A stretch of DNA of 30,746 nucleotides from positions 1-30,746 of IMG/VR virus record IMGVR_UViG_3300044822_000198; one strand, 5' to 3'. Source of the DNA: a virus. How positions within the stretch are numbered: position 1 is the stretch's first letter; each line of letters opens with the position of its first letter. Made by a program: the position numbers and the translations under genes. A model generated the notes under the pieces. The model saw only the letters and a list, made by a program, of their open reading frames with translations, made no database searches and was not told the origin of the DNA. Shown here piece after piece: positions 21,455-28,420 of this stretch.

Positions 21455-22240
21455 ATGAGGGCGAATCTTTGTTTGCACACGGGAGCATCGACGGTTGAAC
21501 GCGGGCAGTTGGCATTGGTCAACACGCCGCAGCGAACACCGACCTGGGTTCCGATTCCGCATGATCGGCTACTCAACGGCATCGAGGAAGCGTTGACTGC
21601 GAATCACTTGACGGTTGTGAGCGAATCGCATGGCTTGACGAAAGACGGCAATCGCTACTTCGGCCTGTTGCAAGTGGCGAACGGCTACAACCCGCAAGAC
21701 TTCGGGATGGTGCTTGGTTTGCGCAACAGCCACGATAAGAAGTTTCCGGCCGGTATCGTCGTGGGGGCTTCGGTCTTCGTCTGCGACAATCTGAGCTTCT
21801 CCGGCGAAATCAAGCTGGCTCGGAAACACACGGTCTTCGTGGAACGCGACCTACCCCAGCTCATTGCTCGTGCGATGGGACAACTCACGGAGCAACGCGG
21901 CAAACAGGATCGGCGGTTCGCGGGCTACAAGGCTACGGAGTTCACCGACGCGCAGGCACATGACCTCATCATCCGTGCGTTGGATGCTCGCGTCATCCCC
22001 GTGACTCACGTTCCCGATGTCATCCAGGAATGGCGGGAGCCACGGCATCCCGAATTCGCGGCGAATGGAAAGACGGCATGGCGGCTCTTCCAAGCGTTCA
22101 CGGAATCCCTCAAGTCGAACCTGGACTACCTTCCGCGACGGTCAGCCGCTCTTCATGGCCTGATGGACGTTGCCTGCAAGATCGATGGCGTGCCCGTGCA
22201 AGCCGTCTTGAGCGAACCACAATTGACGATGGCGGTGTAG
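21455..22240 (+). CDS. DUF932-family phage/plasmid-like protein
   Basis: 261 aa, AGGGG before the ATG. DUF932 features: PHDRLLNGIEEAL near the start, VVSESHGLTKDGNRYFGLLQV, FGMVLGLRNSHDKKFPAGIVVGASVFVCDNLSFSGE, and a C-terminal LRY-like helical part. The family is widespread in phages and plasmids, function unclear, possibly DNA-related. Monocistronic, between its promoter and a strong terminator. Confidence 0.75.
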   Translation: MRANLCLHTGASTVERGQLALVNTPQRTPTWVPIPHDRLLNGIEEALTANHLTVVSESHGLTKDGNRYFGLLQVANGYNPQDFGMVLGLRNSHDKKFPAGIVVGASVFVCDNLSFSGEIKLARKHTVFVERDLPQLIARAMGQLTEQRGKQDRRFAGYKATEFTDAQAHDLIIRALDARVIPVTHVPDVIQEWREPRHPEFAANGKTAWRLFQAFTESLKSNLDYLPRRSAALHGLMDVACKIDGVPVQAVLSEPQLTMAV

Positions 22241-22256
22241 CCGTCGTTTCCCCTGG

Positions 22257-22284
22257 CCGGCGGCAATGGTGCCGCCGGTCTTTT
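22257..22284 (+). terminator. intrinsic terminator
   Basis: CCGGCGGCA-ATGG-TGCCGCCGG: a perfect 9-bp GC stem, then TCTTTT, 17 nt after the 21455 gene. Textbook rho-independent terminator. Confidence 0.85.
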
Positions 22285-22364
22285 ACTCCACAATTTTCAA
22301 GAGAGGTGCATGACCCGCATTGTCACGGGACCGGGCGCATCAGCAACCTTGGGAGTTCAAAGTC

Positions 22365-22805
22365 ATGATCTACATCCTTCGCGGTCTCCCTGGCAGCGGC
22401 AAGAGCACGTTCGCCAAGACAATGGACAATGCCTTCGTCGTTTCAGCCGACGACTACCACGTTGGCAGCGATGGCGTGTACCGTTTCGATCCGAAGCGTG
22501 CCGGCTACGCTCACAACGAGTGCCTTTCCCTGTACATAACAGCGTTGACCAATGGAAGCAACTGGGCGACAACTCCGGTCATCGTGGACAACACGAACAC
22601 AACGCTGGTCGAACTGGCCCCCTACGTCCGCATCGCGGAGGCGTTGGACCTGGAATACGTGATCCGCTATTTCGTCTGTCCCTTGGAAGTCGCGGCCAAA
22701 CGCCAAACTCATGGCGTGCCGCTCACCACGATGCTGGCCATGCAGCGAAATTTGTTGACGGAGATTGTGCCAGCCCATTGGAAGCAAGAGGTGATTTTGC
22801 CATGA
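22365..22805 (+). CDS. P-loop kinase (polynucleotide-kinase-like AAA_33)
   Basis: 146 aa, GGGAG 9 nt before the ATG. Walker A GLPGSGKST at 7-15; then SADDYH and a helical region with NECLSLYITALTNG, IVDNTNTT and the C-terminal kinase lid AKRQTHGVPLTTML. Related proteins phosphorylate 5' ends of RNA/DNA or small molecules. In phages such kinases help repair host-cut RNA. Full length for this family; no ligase is seen nearby, so substrate is open. Confidence 0.8.
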   Translation: MIYILRGLPGSGKSTFAKTMDNAFVVSADDYHVGSDGVYRFDPKRAGYAHNECLSLYITALTNGSNWATTPVIVDNTNTTLVELAPYVRIAEALDLEYVIRYFVCPLEVAAKRQTHGVPLTTMLAMQRNLLTEIVPAHWKQEVILP

Positions 22806-23074
22806 ACGGAGATACCCCAATCAATCAAGTTACGCCAACCGAAATGGCCTTGTATCTCAACGGCTATTTCGGTTTGTGCCACAGATTACCTGTGCTGTTG
22901 TGCCACGCCCGTGGTTATACAGTCGTTTGCCTTGACGAGGAGGTCAATGAGTTTCCGCCAGGACTTCATGGCTACGCCGATGCGGTCAATTATCTTCTCA
23001 TGTGCCTTCGCAAAAACGAATATCACAATCGAGCATCGCTTGACGCCGTGTTCTCGGTGCTGAGCGAATCCTGA
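22802..23074 (+). CDS. hypothetical protein
   Basis: 90 aa, ATGA overlap with the kinase gene. Acidic and helical (MALYLNGYFGLCHRLPVLLCHARGYTVVCLDEEVNEFPPG...LRKNEYHNRASLDAVFSVL), two Cys and His; no family known. The coupling suggests a role with the kinase. Confidence 0.6.
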   Translation: MNGDTPINQVTPTEMALYLNGYFGLCHRLPVLLCHARGYTVVCLDEEVNEFPPGLHGYADAVNYLLMCLRKNEYHNRASLDAVFSVLSES

Positions 23075-23109
23075 GTCTATCCACTCCACGGCGCAATCGG
23101 GATTTTGAT

Positions 23110-23137
23110 TTGACAAATGCAAACTAGGATGCACAAT
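23110..23137 (+). promoter_or_regulatory. early-type promoter
   Basis: TTGACA (23110-23115), 16-nt spacer, CACAAT (23132-23137), in TTTGACAAATGCAAA. Leader GAATTCAAACCAACGGAG precedes the ATG at 23174. Confidence 0.6.
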
Positions 23138-23173
23138 AAGAGAGTGACGAATTCAAACCAACGGAGACCGATC

Positions 23174-23326
23174 ATGTACCAAGTGCAAATCTACGTTGAC
23201 GAGGTTGGCGAGTGGTATGGCTGGAGCCGGTGCGAACTTCAAGAGACGTTGCGGGACGCTCAGAGGGAAGCCCGGACGGCGCGGCGGTACGGGTGGAAGA
23301 CGCGATGCGTCAAGGTGAAGCCATGA
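23174..23326 (+). CDS. small basic protein (MYQV...)
   Basis: 50 aa (MYQVQIYVDEVGEWYGWSRC...) with ACGGAG before the ATG; Trp- and Arg-rich. Similar in size and MYQ start to the 18805/20239 pair but without clear further identity. Ends in an ATGA overlap with the next gene. Confidence 0.55.
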   Translation: MYQVQIYVDEVGEWYGWSRCELQETLRDAQREARTARRYGWKTRCVKVKP

Positions 23327-23526
23327 AAACTCACGATCCGAACGGCACGATCAATCCAGACTTCGTGCGAGCGTCATCGCGGGCCGATGACCTTGTTTCC
23401 GATGCCCTGATGGAGATTCGTCGCGGCAACTGGCTGATTGCACGGGAGCGATTGCGGGACGCGGCGAGGTGGTTGGATGAACTTGCCAAAGTTGAGGCGG
23501 AACAAATTCGGAAGCTATTTCCGTGA
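23323..23526 (+). CDS. small hypothetical protein
   Basis: 67 aa from the ATGA at 23323; helical (ASSRADDLVSDALMEIRRGNWLIARERLRDAARWLDELAKVE). Resembles a helical hairpin. Coupled upstream; unknown function. Confidence 0.55.
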   Translation: MKTHDPNGTINPDFVRASSRADDLVSDALMEIRRGNWLIARERLRDAARWLDELAKVEAEQIRKLFP

Positions 23527-23537
23527 AAGGAACCAAC

Positions 23538-23861
23538 ATGCCCCGCACTAAATCCACTCTCCGCAAGCTCGGCAAACGCCAGATGGTGCGGATTGAACTC
23601 CAACCTGCGGACCTCGACCGCGTCCGACGTGCCGCTGAAGCGGAATCACGCTCGGCGTCGAACCTGATTCGCCTGATCGTCTGCGAGGCCGTCGTTGCCG
23701 GTTTGCCTGAGGAGATTCCAGCCTATGACCTGCCGAAGCCGCCCCGTCAGGCGGTTTGCGTTGATTTGAGGCCCGAAACGATTGCACGGCTGGATTACGA
23801 AACACTCAGCGGGATTTGCCGGTGCCTATTGCTGGCGTGGCTCGCGAAGAAGGGGTATTGA
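23538..23861 (+). CDS. tandem ribbon-helix-helix-like DNA-binding protein
   Basis: 107 aa from the ATG 6 nt after AAGGA. Residues 14-55 are RHH-like (QMVRIELQPADLDRVRRAAEAESRSASNLIRLIV) and a second, shorter copy follows (AVCVDLRPETIARLDYETLSGICRCLLLAWLA). A single-chain pseudodimer is conceivable. Possible operator-binding regulator; three RHH genes occur in the window. Confidence 0.6.
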   Translation: MPRTKSTLRKLGKRQMVRIELQPADLDRVRRAAEAESRSASNLIRLIVCEAVVAGLPEEIPAYDLPKPPRQAVCVDLRPETIARLDYETLSGICRCLLLAWLAKKGY

Positions 23862-23863
23862 TC

Positions 23864-24130
23864 ATGAAAAAACTCATTCGCAAAAACGTCAAACTGAACG
23901 ACCTTATCGAAGCCGATTATAATCCTGCCGGCCGCACGAGTTCCGAACGATGCAAGGACTTGTACGATTCGATGGACCTGTACGGCTTGCTTAGCGATAT
24001 CCTCATTACGCCTGACAATCGCATCATTGATGGTCATCGCCGCGTTGCCACGGCGCGTCAAAGCGGTGTTCATGGTCCATTGCAATCGGGTGTGCGGCCT
24101 CTGCGATGCCATTTACAACGTCCATGCTGA
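23864..24130 (+). CDS. truncated ParB-like nuclease domain protein
   Basis: 88 aa. Residues 10-65 are a ParB/sulfiredoxin fold: LNDLIEADYNPAGRTSSERCKDLYDSMDLYGLLSDIL and the box DNRIIDGHRRVATAR. After residue 65 the sequence turns abnormal (QSGVHGPLQSGVRPLR), where the normal family continues with more of the fold and a helix-turn-helix. So the gene appears cut near 24058. It may be inactive. Confidence 0.65.
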   Translation: MKKLIRKNVKLNDLIEADYNPAGRTSSERCKDLYDSMDLYGLLSDILITPDNRIIDGHRRVATARQSGVHGPLQSGVRPLRCHLQRPC

Positions 24131-24293
24131 CCACAAAACGCGGGACAAGATGAGGAAAAAGATACCGCCACACGCCCCTGGTGATGGCGTATGGCCATTC
24201 ACCAAGGCGGGCGCCATCTACCGGCACGGTTTCCCCGATGAGGACACCGACTGGACGCTCGTCGGCAACGTTGACGTTGGCGCAGGGGTTTAG
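24072..24293 (+). CDS. hypothetical protein after the ParB break
   Basis: 73 aa (MVHCNRVCGLCDAIYNVHADHKTRDKMRKKI...) with a CxxC and HxxH-like arrangement, starting inside the broken ParB gene with no ribosome-binding site. Either an independent small gene fused by deletion to the ParB gene, or a chance frame. The same frame opens at 24027. Confidence 0.35.
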   Translation: MVHCNRVCGLCDAIYNVHADHKTRDKMRKKIPPHAPGDGVWPFTKAGAIYRHGFPDEDTDWTLVGNVDVGAGV

Positions 24294-24317
24294 GACGGGG
24301 CTTTTTCGAGGATAACC

Positions 24318-24647
24318 ATGTTGACCATTGACGAGATACGCAAGAATTCGCCCGCGCCCCAGCTAAGCGGCGATCCAGGCCGTGGCTGCTGCGTCGGAGG
24401 ATATATACACATCGCTTTGGGCGGCTGTTACAGCTTCCCGGGGCCCGTGCCACTTGGCAAGTCGCTCATGATGCTGAACCCGGCGCTGAACGACGACCAA
24501 GCTTACCGTTTCGCCCTCAGAATCATCATGTACAACGATGATTTCCATTTTGAAACCGCGTGGGAAGCTGCCAAAGAAGCCGAACAATGGAGGCCGGCAT
24601 CGATACTGGATCAAGGCCACGTTGCCGATCCCAGTGCTGCCGTATAA
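24318..24647 (+). CDS. hypothetical protein
   Basis: 109 aa, GAGGATAACC before the ATG. N-terminal MLTIDEIRKNSPAPQLSGDPGRGCCVGGYIHIALGGCYSFPG then an acidic helical C-terminus (YNDDFHFETAWEAAKEAEQWRPA). Two Cys clusters; no known family. Confidence 0.55.
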   Translation: MLTIDEIRKNSPAPQLSGDPGRGCCVGGYIHIALGGCYSFPGPVPLGKSLMMLNPALNDDQAYRFALRIIMYNDDFHFETAWEAAKEAEQWRPASILDQGHVADPSAAV

Positions 24648-24814
24648 GAAATGAAGAAGGCCAGCGCCACGTCCATCCGTTCGACGGAGGTTACGAAGAC
24701 GTCCATTGGTGCGAGGATTGTTTGCCTCTGATCAGAGAAGGCAAGATGCCGGTGATAGCGAGTAGGTTTTCGGGAGTCCGGGGGGCGTTCATTGTTCACC
24801 TCCTTGGGTTTTGA
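24590..24814 (+). CDS. small cysteine-rich hypothetical protein
   Basis: About 74 aa from an ATG at 24590 (the frame opens at 24560), overlapping the end of the 24318 gene. The pattern CRSQCC...EEGQRHVHPFDGGYEDVHWCEDCLPLI is like small Zn proteins in which a C-terminal HWCEDC pair follows an 'HPFDGG' loop. Start uncertain; last 19 nt overlap the convergent gene. Confidence 0.45.
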   Translation, partial: EAGIDTGSRPRCRSQCCRIRNEEGQRHVHPFDGGYEDVHWCEDCLPLIREGKMPVIASRFSGVRGAFIVHLLGF

Positions 24815-25023
24815 CTCGTGGGAGCCTCTGTCTTCTTCAAATCATCGTACAGCCTGCCCAGCAGGCCACGCGCCCGCCGCATCTGCTGCAACATGAACTT
24901 TCCGTCGTCGGCCCAGGCGTCCGTAGCCATCTTGTGGCGGGTCATTTCGCTTCGCGCGAACGACGCCAGTAAGAGGCCAACTACTTCGTCCAGGTACTTT
25001 TCGATGAACGCTTCACGGGTCAT
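24796..25023 (-). CDS. small helical hypothetical protein
   Basis: 75 aa, AAGGA 8 nt before the ATG at 25023 (the frame opens to 25233 but that part has odd composition). MTREAFIEKYLDEVVGLLLASFARSEMTRHKMATDAWADDGKFML...LLGRLYDDLKK: all-helical and resembling short proteins I associate with planctomycetes. Function unknown. Confidence 0.55.
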   Translation of the reverse strand: MTREAFIEKYLDEVVGLLLASFARSEMTRHKMATDAWADDGKFMLQQMRRARGLLGRLYDDLKKTEAPTSQNPRR

Positions 25024-25340
25024 GTACAGATCCTTCTGGACACGGCAGGAAAAAGACTGCAACCGATTGCCCACTCGTTCGGCAGAAGAAGACGGCACCC
25101 GATTCCCCCTCTTGGCCGGGAGGCGAGGCAGCAACCGGCAGCGACCGAGTGCTCGCTTTCGGCTGGCGTGGGGTGTTGAAAGTGGGAGAACGACCCGCTT
25201 ACGCTTCGCTTCGCGGGCACATGCGCGTACCAACCCCTTTCCCCTCCCACATAGGAGAGTGCCAAAACCAGCTAAGGAAGAGGCTTCTGAGCGTTACCGA
25301 AGGAGCGGATGCCGAAGTCTGGCGGGTGCTAAATCCCGTC
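25024..25340. other. stretch without a convincing gene
   Basis: Frames open here on both strands (25020-25265 minus, 25149-25862 plus) have skewed, unstructured composition and no good ribosome-binding sites. A GTG reading (MPKPAKEEASERYRR...) at about 25260 is weak. I see no clear promoter or terminator. Confidence 0.5.
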
Positions 25341-25493
25341 TTATGCGTCAGTCGGCAGGGCCGTTGTTACTATCCCTGGTATGGTGGCCGGTGGCCCTTG
25401 GTAACACTTTCCCTTGAGCAGCATTCTGCCGCAAGATGGCAGCGGAATGCTAGAAGGAGGTATCTTGCGGCCGCAGTAACGGCAGTTTGGCAT
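25341..25493 (-). CDS. small zinc-ribbon protein
   Basis: 50 aa (MPNCRYCGRKIPPSSIPLPS, CGRMLLKGKCYQGPP). Four cysteines in a CxxC...C...C pattern with a GKCYQGPP loop; GAGGAA precedes the ATG. Probably a structural zinc binder of unknown role. Confidence 0.55.
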   Translation of the reverse strand: MPNCRYCGRKIPPSSIPLPSCGRMLLKGKCYQGPPATIPGIVTTALPTDA

Positions 25494-25549
25494 CATAACT
25501 TCCTCACAAATACCGGCTCGCCAGGTGCCAAGCCGGTTGCTTGTAGGAG

Positions 25550-25783
25550 TTGTTCGAGGAAGAATCGTGCGGTTGTTGCAAGTCGAAACACATTCGTTGT
25601 AGCGTTCGGGAGATCGACAACAACAAATACTTCTCGCTGGTCTGCAATGCGTGCGGGGCGCAACTTTCGTTCGGACAGCACCGCGATGGGAAAGGATTGT
25701 TCGTCAAACGCTTCGACAAGGACACGAAACAGCCATTGCTTAACGCGGGATGGTACATCTACCGCCGGGAGAACACGCGATGA
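25550..25783 (+). CDS. zinc-ribbon protein (CNACGAQLSFGQ type)
   Basis: 77 aa from a TTG at 25550 (the only start in frame; a stop lies just upstream). ESCGCCKSKHIRCSVREIDNNKYF, then LVCNACGAQLSFGQ, LFVKRFDKDTKQPLLNAGWYIYRR. The two CxxC pairs and the GA(Q/K)LxFGQ motif occur in phage proteins linked with DNA metabolism. Cytoplasmic zinc binder; exact function unknown. Confidence 0.6.
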   Translation: MFEEESCGCCKSKHIRCSVREIDNNKYFSLVCNACGAQLSFGQHRDGKGLFVKRFDKDTKQPLLNAGWYIYRRENTR

Positions 25784-25858
25784 ACCCTCCAGAGCGAGAC
25801 AGCCAAAGGTAGAGGTTAGTCCGTCGTGCCCCAAGCGTGAACCGAAAGGATGGCGAGC

Positions 25859-26044
25859 ATGAGGATCGAAGTCAATGTCGGCAATCCTTATATAACGCTC
25901 ATTTCCGAGACGGAAAACGATTTGTTTCTGCTTGGGAAAATATGCGTCCTTCTCAAGACTCGGCCATGGACGGCAGCGTGCGGCAAAAAGGCCGTCGATA
26001 TCCAATTCGGCGATCTTGTCAAGGCTCTTGCGAGGGAAGAGTGA
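25859..26044 (+). CDS. small hypothetical protein
   Basis: 61 aa from the ATG at 25859 (alternative 25850); GGATGGCG precedes. MRIEVNVGNPYITLISETENDLFLLGKICVLLK: beta-strand start then a helix. Unrecognised. Followed by the peptidase gene. Confidence 0.5.
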   Translation: MRIEVNVGNPYITLISETENDLFLLGKICVLLKTRPWTAACGKKAVDIQFGDLVKALAREE

Positions 26045-26080
26045 GACCCTCATGGCCTGCCGGCAACGTGGAGTATCATC

Positions 26081-26650
26081 GTGGTTATCTATCCGTTCAC
26101 CGAAGACGACTTGGCTGTCGCCTACAACAAATGGCATTGCAACTGCGGTCCTTCCGCCTTGGCGTTCGCGCTGCAAATCAGCCTGGACAAGGTTCGTGGC
26201 GCGATTCCTGGTTTCGAGGAAAGACGATACACGTCGCCGACGATGATGAAAGGCGGCTTGCGAAATCTTGGCGCGTCCTTCGAAGAGTTCCCCGCCGACC
26301 TTGCGAACATGTTCCGCGTGGATCATACCGAGCGGATCAACCTCGTCCGTGTGCAATGGTGCGGCCCGTGGACGAAGCGTGGGGCAAATCCGAAGTGGGC
26401 CTACCGGCAGACCCATTGGATTGCGACGTGGTCAACGCACGAAACGATGCCGCCGTTTCTTGGTAAGTACAAGAAAACGCGCGTTGGCTTGTTCGTGTTC
26501 GACTGCAACGGCGGAATACGTTCCTTCGATTCCTGGAAAAAGGAAATAGTACCCACGCTGGTTGCGATGTATCCGCGTGCAGACGGAGCTTGGTTTCCAA
26601 CACATGTCTGGAGTGTGTCGCGTCCTCCCTTCCTTGCCGAGAAAGGTTGA
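26081..26650 (+). CDS. papain-like (C39-type) cysteine peptidase-like protein
   Basis: 189 aa from a GTG with GGAG 9 nt upstream. NKWHCNCGPSALAFAL (Cys22, residues 17-31), RQTHWIATWS (His112), VFDCNGGIRSFD (Asp141): a Cys-His-Asp set in family order. N-terminal Cys motif CNCGPSAL is the 'NCGPxAL' signature of papain-like phage and toxin proteases. No signal peptide. Substrate unknown; possible host-protein target, or a phage precursor. Independent of the 2305 peptidase in sequence. Confidence 0.65.
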   Translation: MVIYPFTEDDLAVAYNKWHCNCGPSALAFALQISLDKVRGAIPGFEERRYTSPTMMKGGLRNLGASFEEFPADLANMFRVDHTERINLVRVQWCGPWTKRGANPKWAYRQTHWIATWSTHETMPPFLGKYKKTRVGLFVFDCNGGIRSFDSWKKEIVPTLVAMYPRADGAWFPTHVWSVSRPPFLAEKG

Positions 26651-26655
26651 AGTTC

Positions 26656-27093
26656 ATGGACCTAACGAAACTAACGCCGTTGCCGCTGACAAAGGTGCGG
26701 TCTGAACTTGATGGCATGTTCATGATTCGGGAAATCTATGGCAAAGAGGTGGACATAGATTTTTTCATTCTCGCTCGCAACGCTTTCGGCGTGATGATGC
26801 GGCGCGGCTGGGAGGTAGTCTGCGTGAACTTCAGAAAACCTTCCCAGGGATGGGCTGTTCGTTTTCCAAGTGGAAAGACGGGTCCATGCTACGATGACCC
26901 CTTCACGGCTCTCGTGGAAGCCGCATTCCATTCCGTTGTCCTGAAGTTGCTTCTGTATTCTGGTTGCGGTGGACCCTTTCCTCTTGCGTGGCCTCTCGGT
27001 CCACTCTTTCAGGGTCGATCGCGAAACTGCTCTGCATGTCCGGCTCGCCAGGCGGATGGAAGATTGCTTTGCCCATGGCGCCCGTGCGGCTGA
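26656..27093 (+). CDS. ARNAFG(V/I)-RRGW family protein, C-terminus probably cut
   Basis: 145 aa. Residues 1-95 are paralogous to the protein at 27144 (shared ARNAFG-x-x-MRRGW, a GW.V strand and DPF.A/VV...). After VEAAFHSVV the composition changes and the frame overlaps the convergent 26903 gene by 190 nt. The family, common in planctomycetes, has unknown function. The gene appears truncated at a junction near 26940. Confidence 0.55.
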   Translation: MDLTKLTPLPLTKVRSELDGMFMIREIYGKEVDIDFFILARNAFGVMMRRGWEVVCVNFRKPSQGWAVRFPSGKTGPCYDDPFTALVEAAFHSVVLKLLLYSGCGGPFPLAWPLGPLFQGRSRNCSACPARQADGRLLCPWRPCG

Positions 27094-27157
27094 ACTCGGC
27101 GAAATCGCCGGCCTTCATGCGATAGAGGAGGCCTGGGATAAGGTCACTTTCCAGCAT
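26903..27157 (-). CDS. small hypothetical protein, convergent overlap
   Basis: 84 aa from the ATG at 27157 (overlaps the upstream gene by 14 nt). MLESDLIPGLLYRMKAGDFAEFSRTGAMGKAIFHPPGEPD: ordinary up to about residue 55, then the C-terminus (RNQNTEATSGQRNGMRLPREP) overlaps the 26656 gene and is odd. It may be truncated by the same junction. Confidence 0.5.
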   Translation of the reverse strand: MLESDLIPGLLYRMKAGDFAEFSRTGAMGKAIFHPPGEPDMQSSFAIDPERVDREATQEERVHRNQNTEATSGQRNGMRLPREP

Positions 27158-27629
27158 GGCTGTTCTCCACGTTTTTCTTGTACCAGTCCTCAACCATGAG
27201 CACGACCGAAAATGGGTCCTTGGCCCAGAGAAGGCACTTCCCCTTCGGTCCGATGATCGTGTGCTCATCGCCATCCTCGGCGTTCTCGCACACAACCCAG
27301 CCTTCGAGGTTCTTTCGGGCCTCATCGCCCCAAAGACGCAGGCGTTTGAGGCCCCAGCCACGCCGCATAAGGATTCCGAAGGCATTGCGAGCGACCACGC
27401 AAAACCTGAGATTGGCTGCCCCGACGGCATCGCGATAATGCGGACCGTCCTCGTCGCTGTCATCCTCGATCAGCATGGCCTCGCTGTTGCAGCTGTCAAA
27501 CAGTGCCTTGTTATCCGGCCCGGCAACTTGGCAGTACACCGTGTCAGCCGCTCGTTGATCCTGCTGGTCAAAATCCCAGGGGTCCGGCGTGAGATGGTGC
27601 AGATCGTGTGCTGTCAATGCTCTGCTCAT
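27144..27629 (-). CDS. ARNAFG(V/I)-RRGW family protein
   Basis: 161 aa, ribosome-binding site AAAGGAT with good spacing. N-terminal acidic part (FDQQDQRAADTVYCQVAGPDNKALFDSCNSEAMLIEDDSDEDGPHYRD), then the family core RFCVVARNAFGILMRRGWGLKRL, LEGWVVCENAEDG, and LLWAKDPFSVVLMVEDWYKKNVE. Paralogue of the 26656 gene in opposite orientation. Function unknown. Confidence 0.6.
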   Translation of the reverse strand: MSRALTAHDLHHLTPDPWDFDQQDQRAADTVYCQVAGPDNKALFDSCNSEAMLIEDDSDEDGPHYRDAVGAANLRFCVVARNAFGILMRRGWGLKRLRLWGDEARKNLEGWVVCENAEDGDEHTIIGPKGKCLLWAKDPFSVVLMVEDWYKKNVENSHAGK

Positions 27630-27783
27630 TGGTATCCTTTCGTGGGCCGATCTTGGCGGCTTTCAGTAGGTACACGTCGATGGCGCGGCGGATTTGTTCC
27701 GCGACGGGAACGCCGGTCTTGATCTTGAGTTCGGCAAGCTTCTTGAGCTGCTCGGCAGTCAAGAATATGGCGGTACGTTTCAT
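27568..27783 (-). CDS. ribbon-helix-helix regulator, probably leaderless
   Basis: 71 aa. MKRTAIFLTAEQLKKLAELKIKTGVPVAEQIRRAIDVYL is a complete RHH (strand AIFLT, two helices, turn at GVPVAEQ), then a polar tail. ATG at 27783 is 7 nt from the -10 TACAAT, with no ribosome-binding site; the frame opens further but with shadow sequence. Likely an operator-binding repressor. It overlaps the 27629 gene. Confidence 0.7.
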   Translation of the reverse strand: MKRTAIFLTAEQLKKLAELKIKTGVPVAEQIRRAIDVYLLKAAKIGPRKDTNEQSIDSTRSAPSHAGPLGF

Positions 27784-27790
27784 CCAGAGC

Positions 27791-27819
27791 ATTGTAGGCA
27801 TACTGCTGCATACAATCAA
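27791..27819 (-). promoter_or_regulatory. promoter of the RHH gene
   Basis: TTGATT (27814-27819), 17-nt spacer, TACAAT (27791-27796) on the minus strand, 7 nt before the ATG. Strong sigma70-like match with leaderless geometry. Confidence 0.7.
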
Positions 27820-27856
27820 GGACCGTTGCCTGCTTTGTTGCGGGTTTGTCCAGAAA

Positions 27857-27914
27857 AGTTGCGGGGACGGACCGCAATTCCCCCGCCGCCTGAAGGCGGC
27901 GGTCCCCCTTGCGG
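27857..27914 (-). ncRNA. hairpin element related to the 14353 array
   Basis: Outer stem CCGCAA/TTGCGG (27909-27914 with 27872-27877) encloses CCGCCGCC-TGAA-GGCGGCGG (27883-27902). Read on the minus strand, GGAATTGCGGTCCGTCCCCG aligns with GGAATTGCCGCCCGCCTCCG of the 14353 element (16 of 20). Both appear to be IS605-type right-end remnants. No T-run follows, though it could also terminate transcription. Confidence 0.4.
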
Positions 27915-27959
27915 TGAATTTATGGACAAGCGAAAGCAAACGATAAACGTCAAATGTCC

Positions 27960-28320
27960 CGAAAGTAGGCATAGCCTGTTGTTAGTTCCCTTACCCGACC
28001 TATGTTTAACGTCCCGTCACATGGAGAATCGTTTCGGCCCTCGCCGACGTTTTCTTCCCGACCGCAAATGCGGCTGCCTTTGGACGTACCTCTGGCATAG
28101 CTCCCGATCAGTCTGTACCCCCGCTCGCCGCGATGAGGCCCGGAACTGTAGATGGGAGACACTAAAAGCCGCATCAATCCATGACGCAACAAACCGCGAC
28201 TTAGCCCGCATATCTCGCCTTGTGGCGTGGATGCGGCCGGGTGTGACCCGTTCGGACTTCCATGAGGAGCGATGAACGCTTCCCGATGGTCACCTGTCGC
28301 ATGTAGCCAGGGTGCCATCC
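27960..28320 (+). ncRNA. gene-free hairpin-rich stretch, possible large RNA
   Basis: No frame has normal protein composition. Hairpins: CCCGCAT/ATGCGG with inner CGCC-TTGT-GGCG (28205-28236), CGGGT-GTG-ACCCG (28238-28250). CCCGGAACTG (28139-28148) and ACTAAAAGCC after it resemble conserved bits of HEARO/omegaRNA of IscB as I remember them; no IscB is present. A weak 40-aa reading begins at 28272. The strand is inferred from this resemblance. A decayed intron, an omegaRNA or plain junk are all possible. Confidence 0.3.
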
Positions 28321-28420
28321 CCGACGTTGTGCGCGGTTCGTGTCCATCTCGTCTTTCCGCGTGGACACTTGCGGACGAAAACGGCCGGTACTGACGATTT
28401 TTCAGCGGATGGATTTGCCA

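Noticed and set aside
25493-26416. Long minus-strand frame (307 aa)
   Set aside because: It lies opposite three plus-strand genes with good domains (zinc ribbon, 25859 gene, peptidase) and has shadow-like composition.
27950-28318. Minus-strand 122-aa frame as a gene
   Set aside because: No ribosome-binding site, Gly/Arg/Ser shadow-like composition, and hairpins throughout the stretch.
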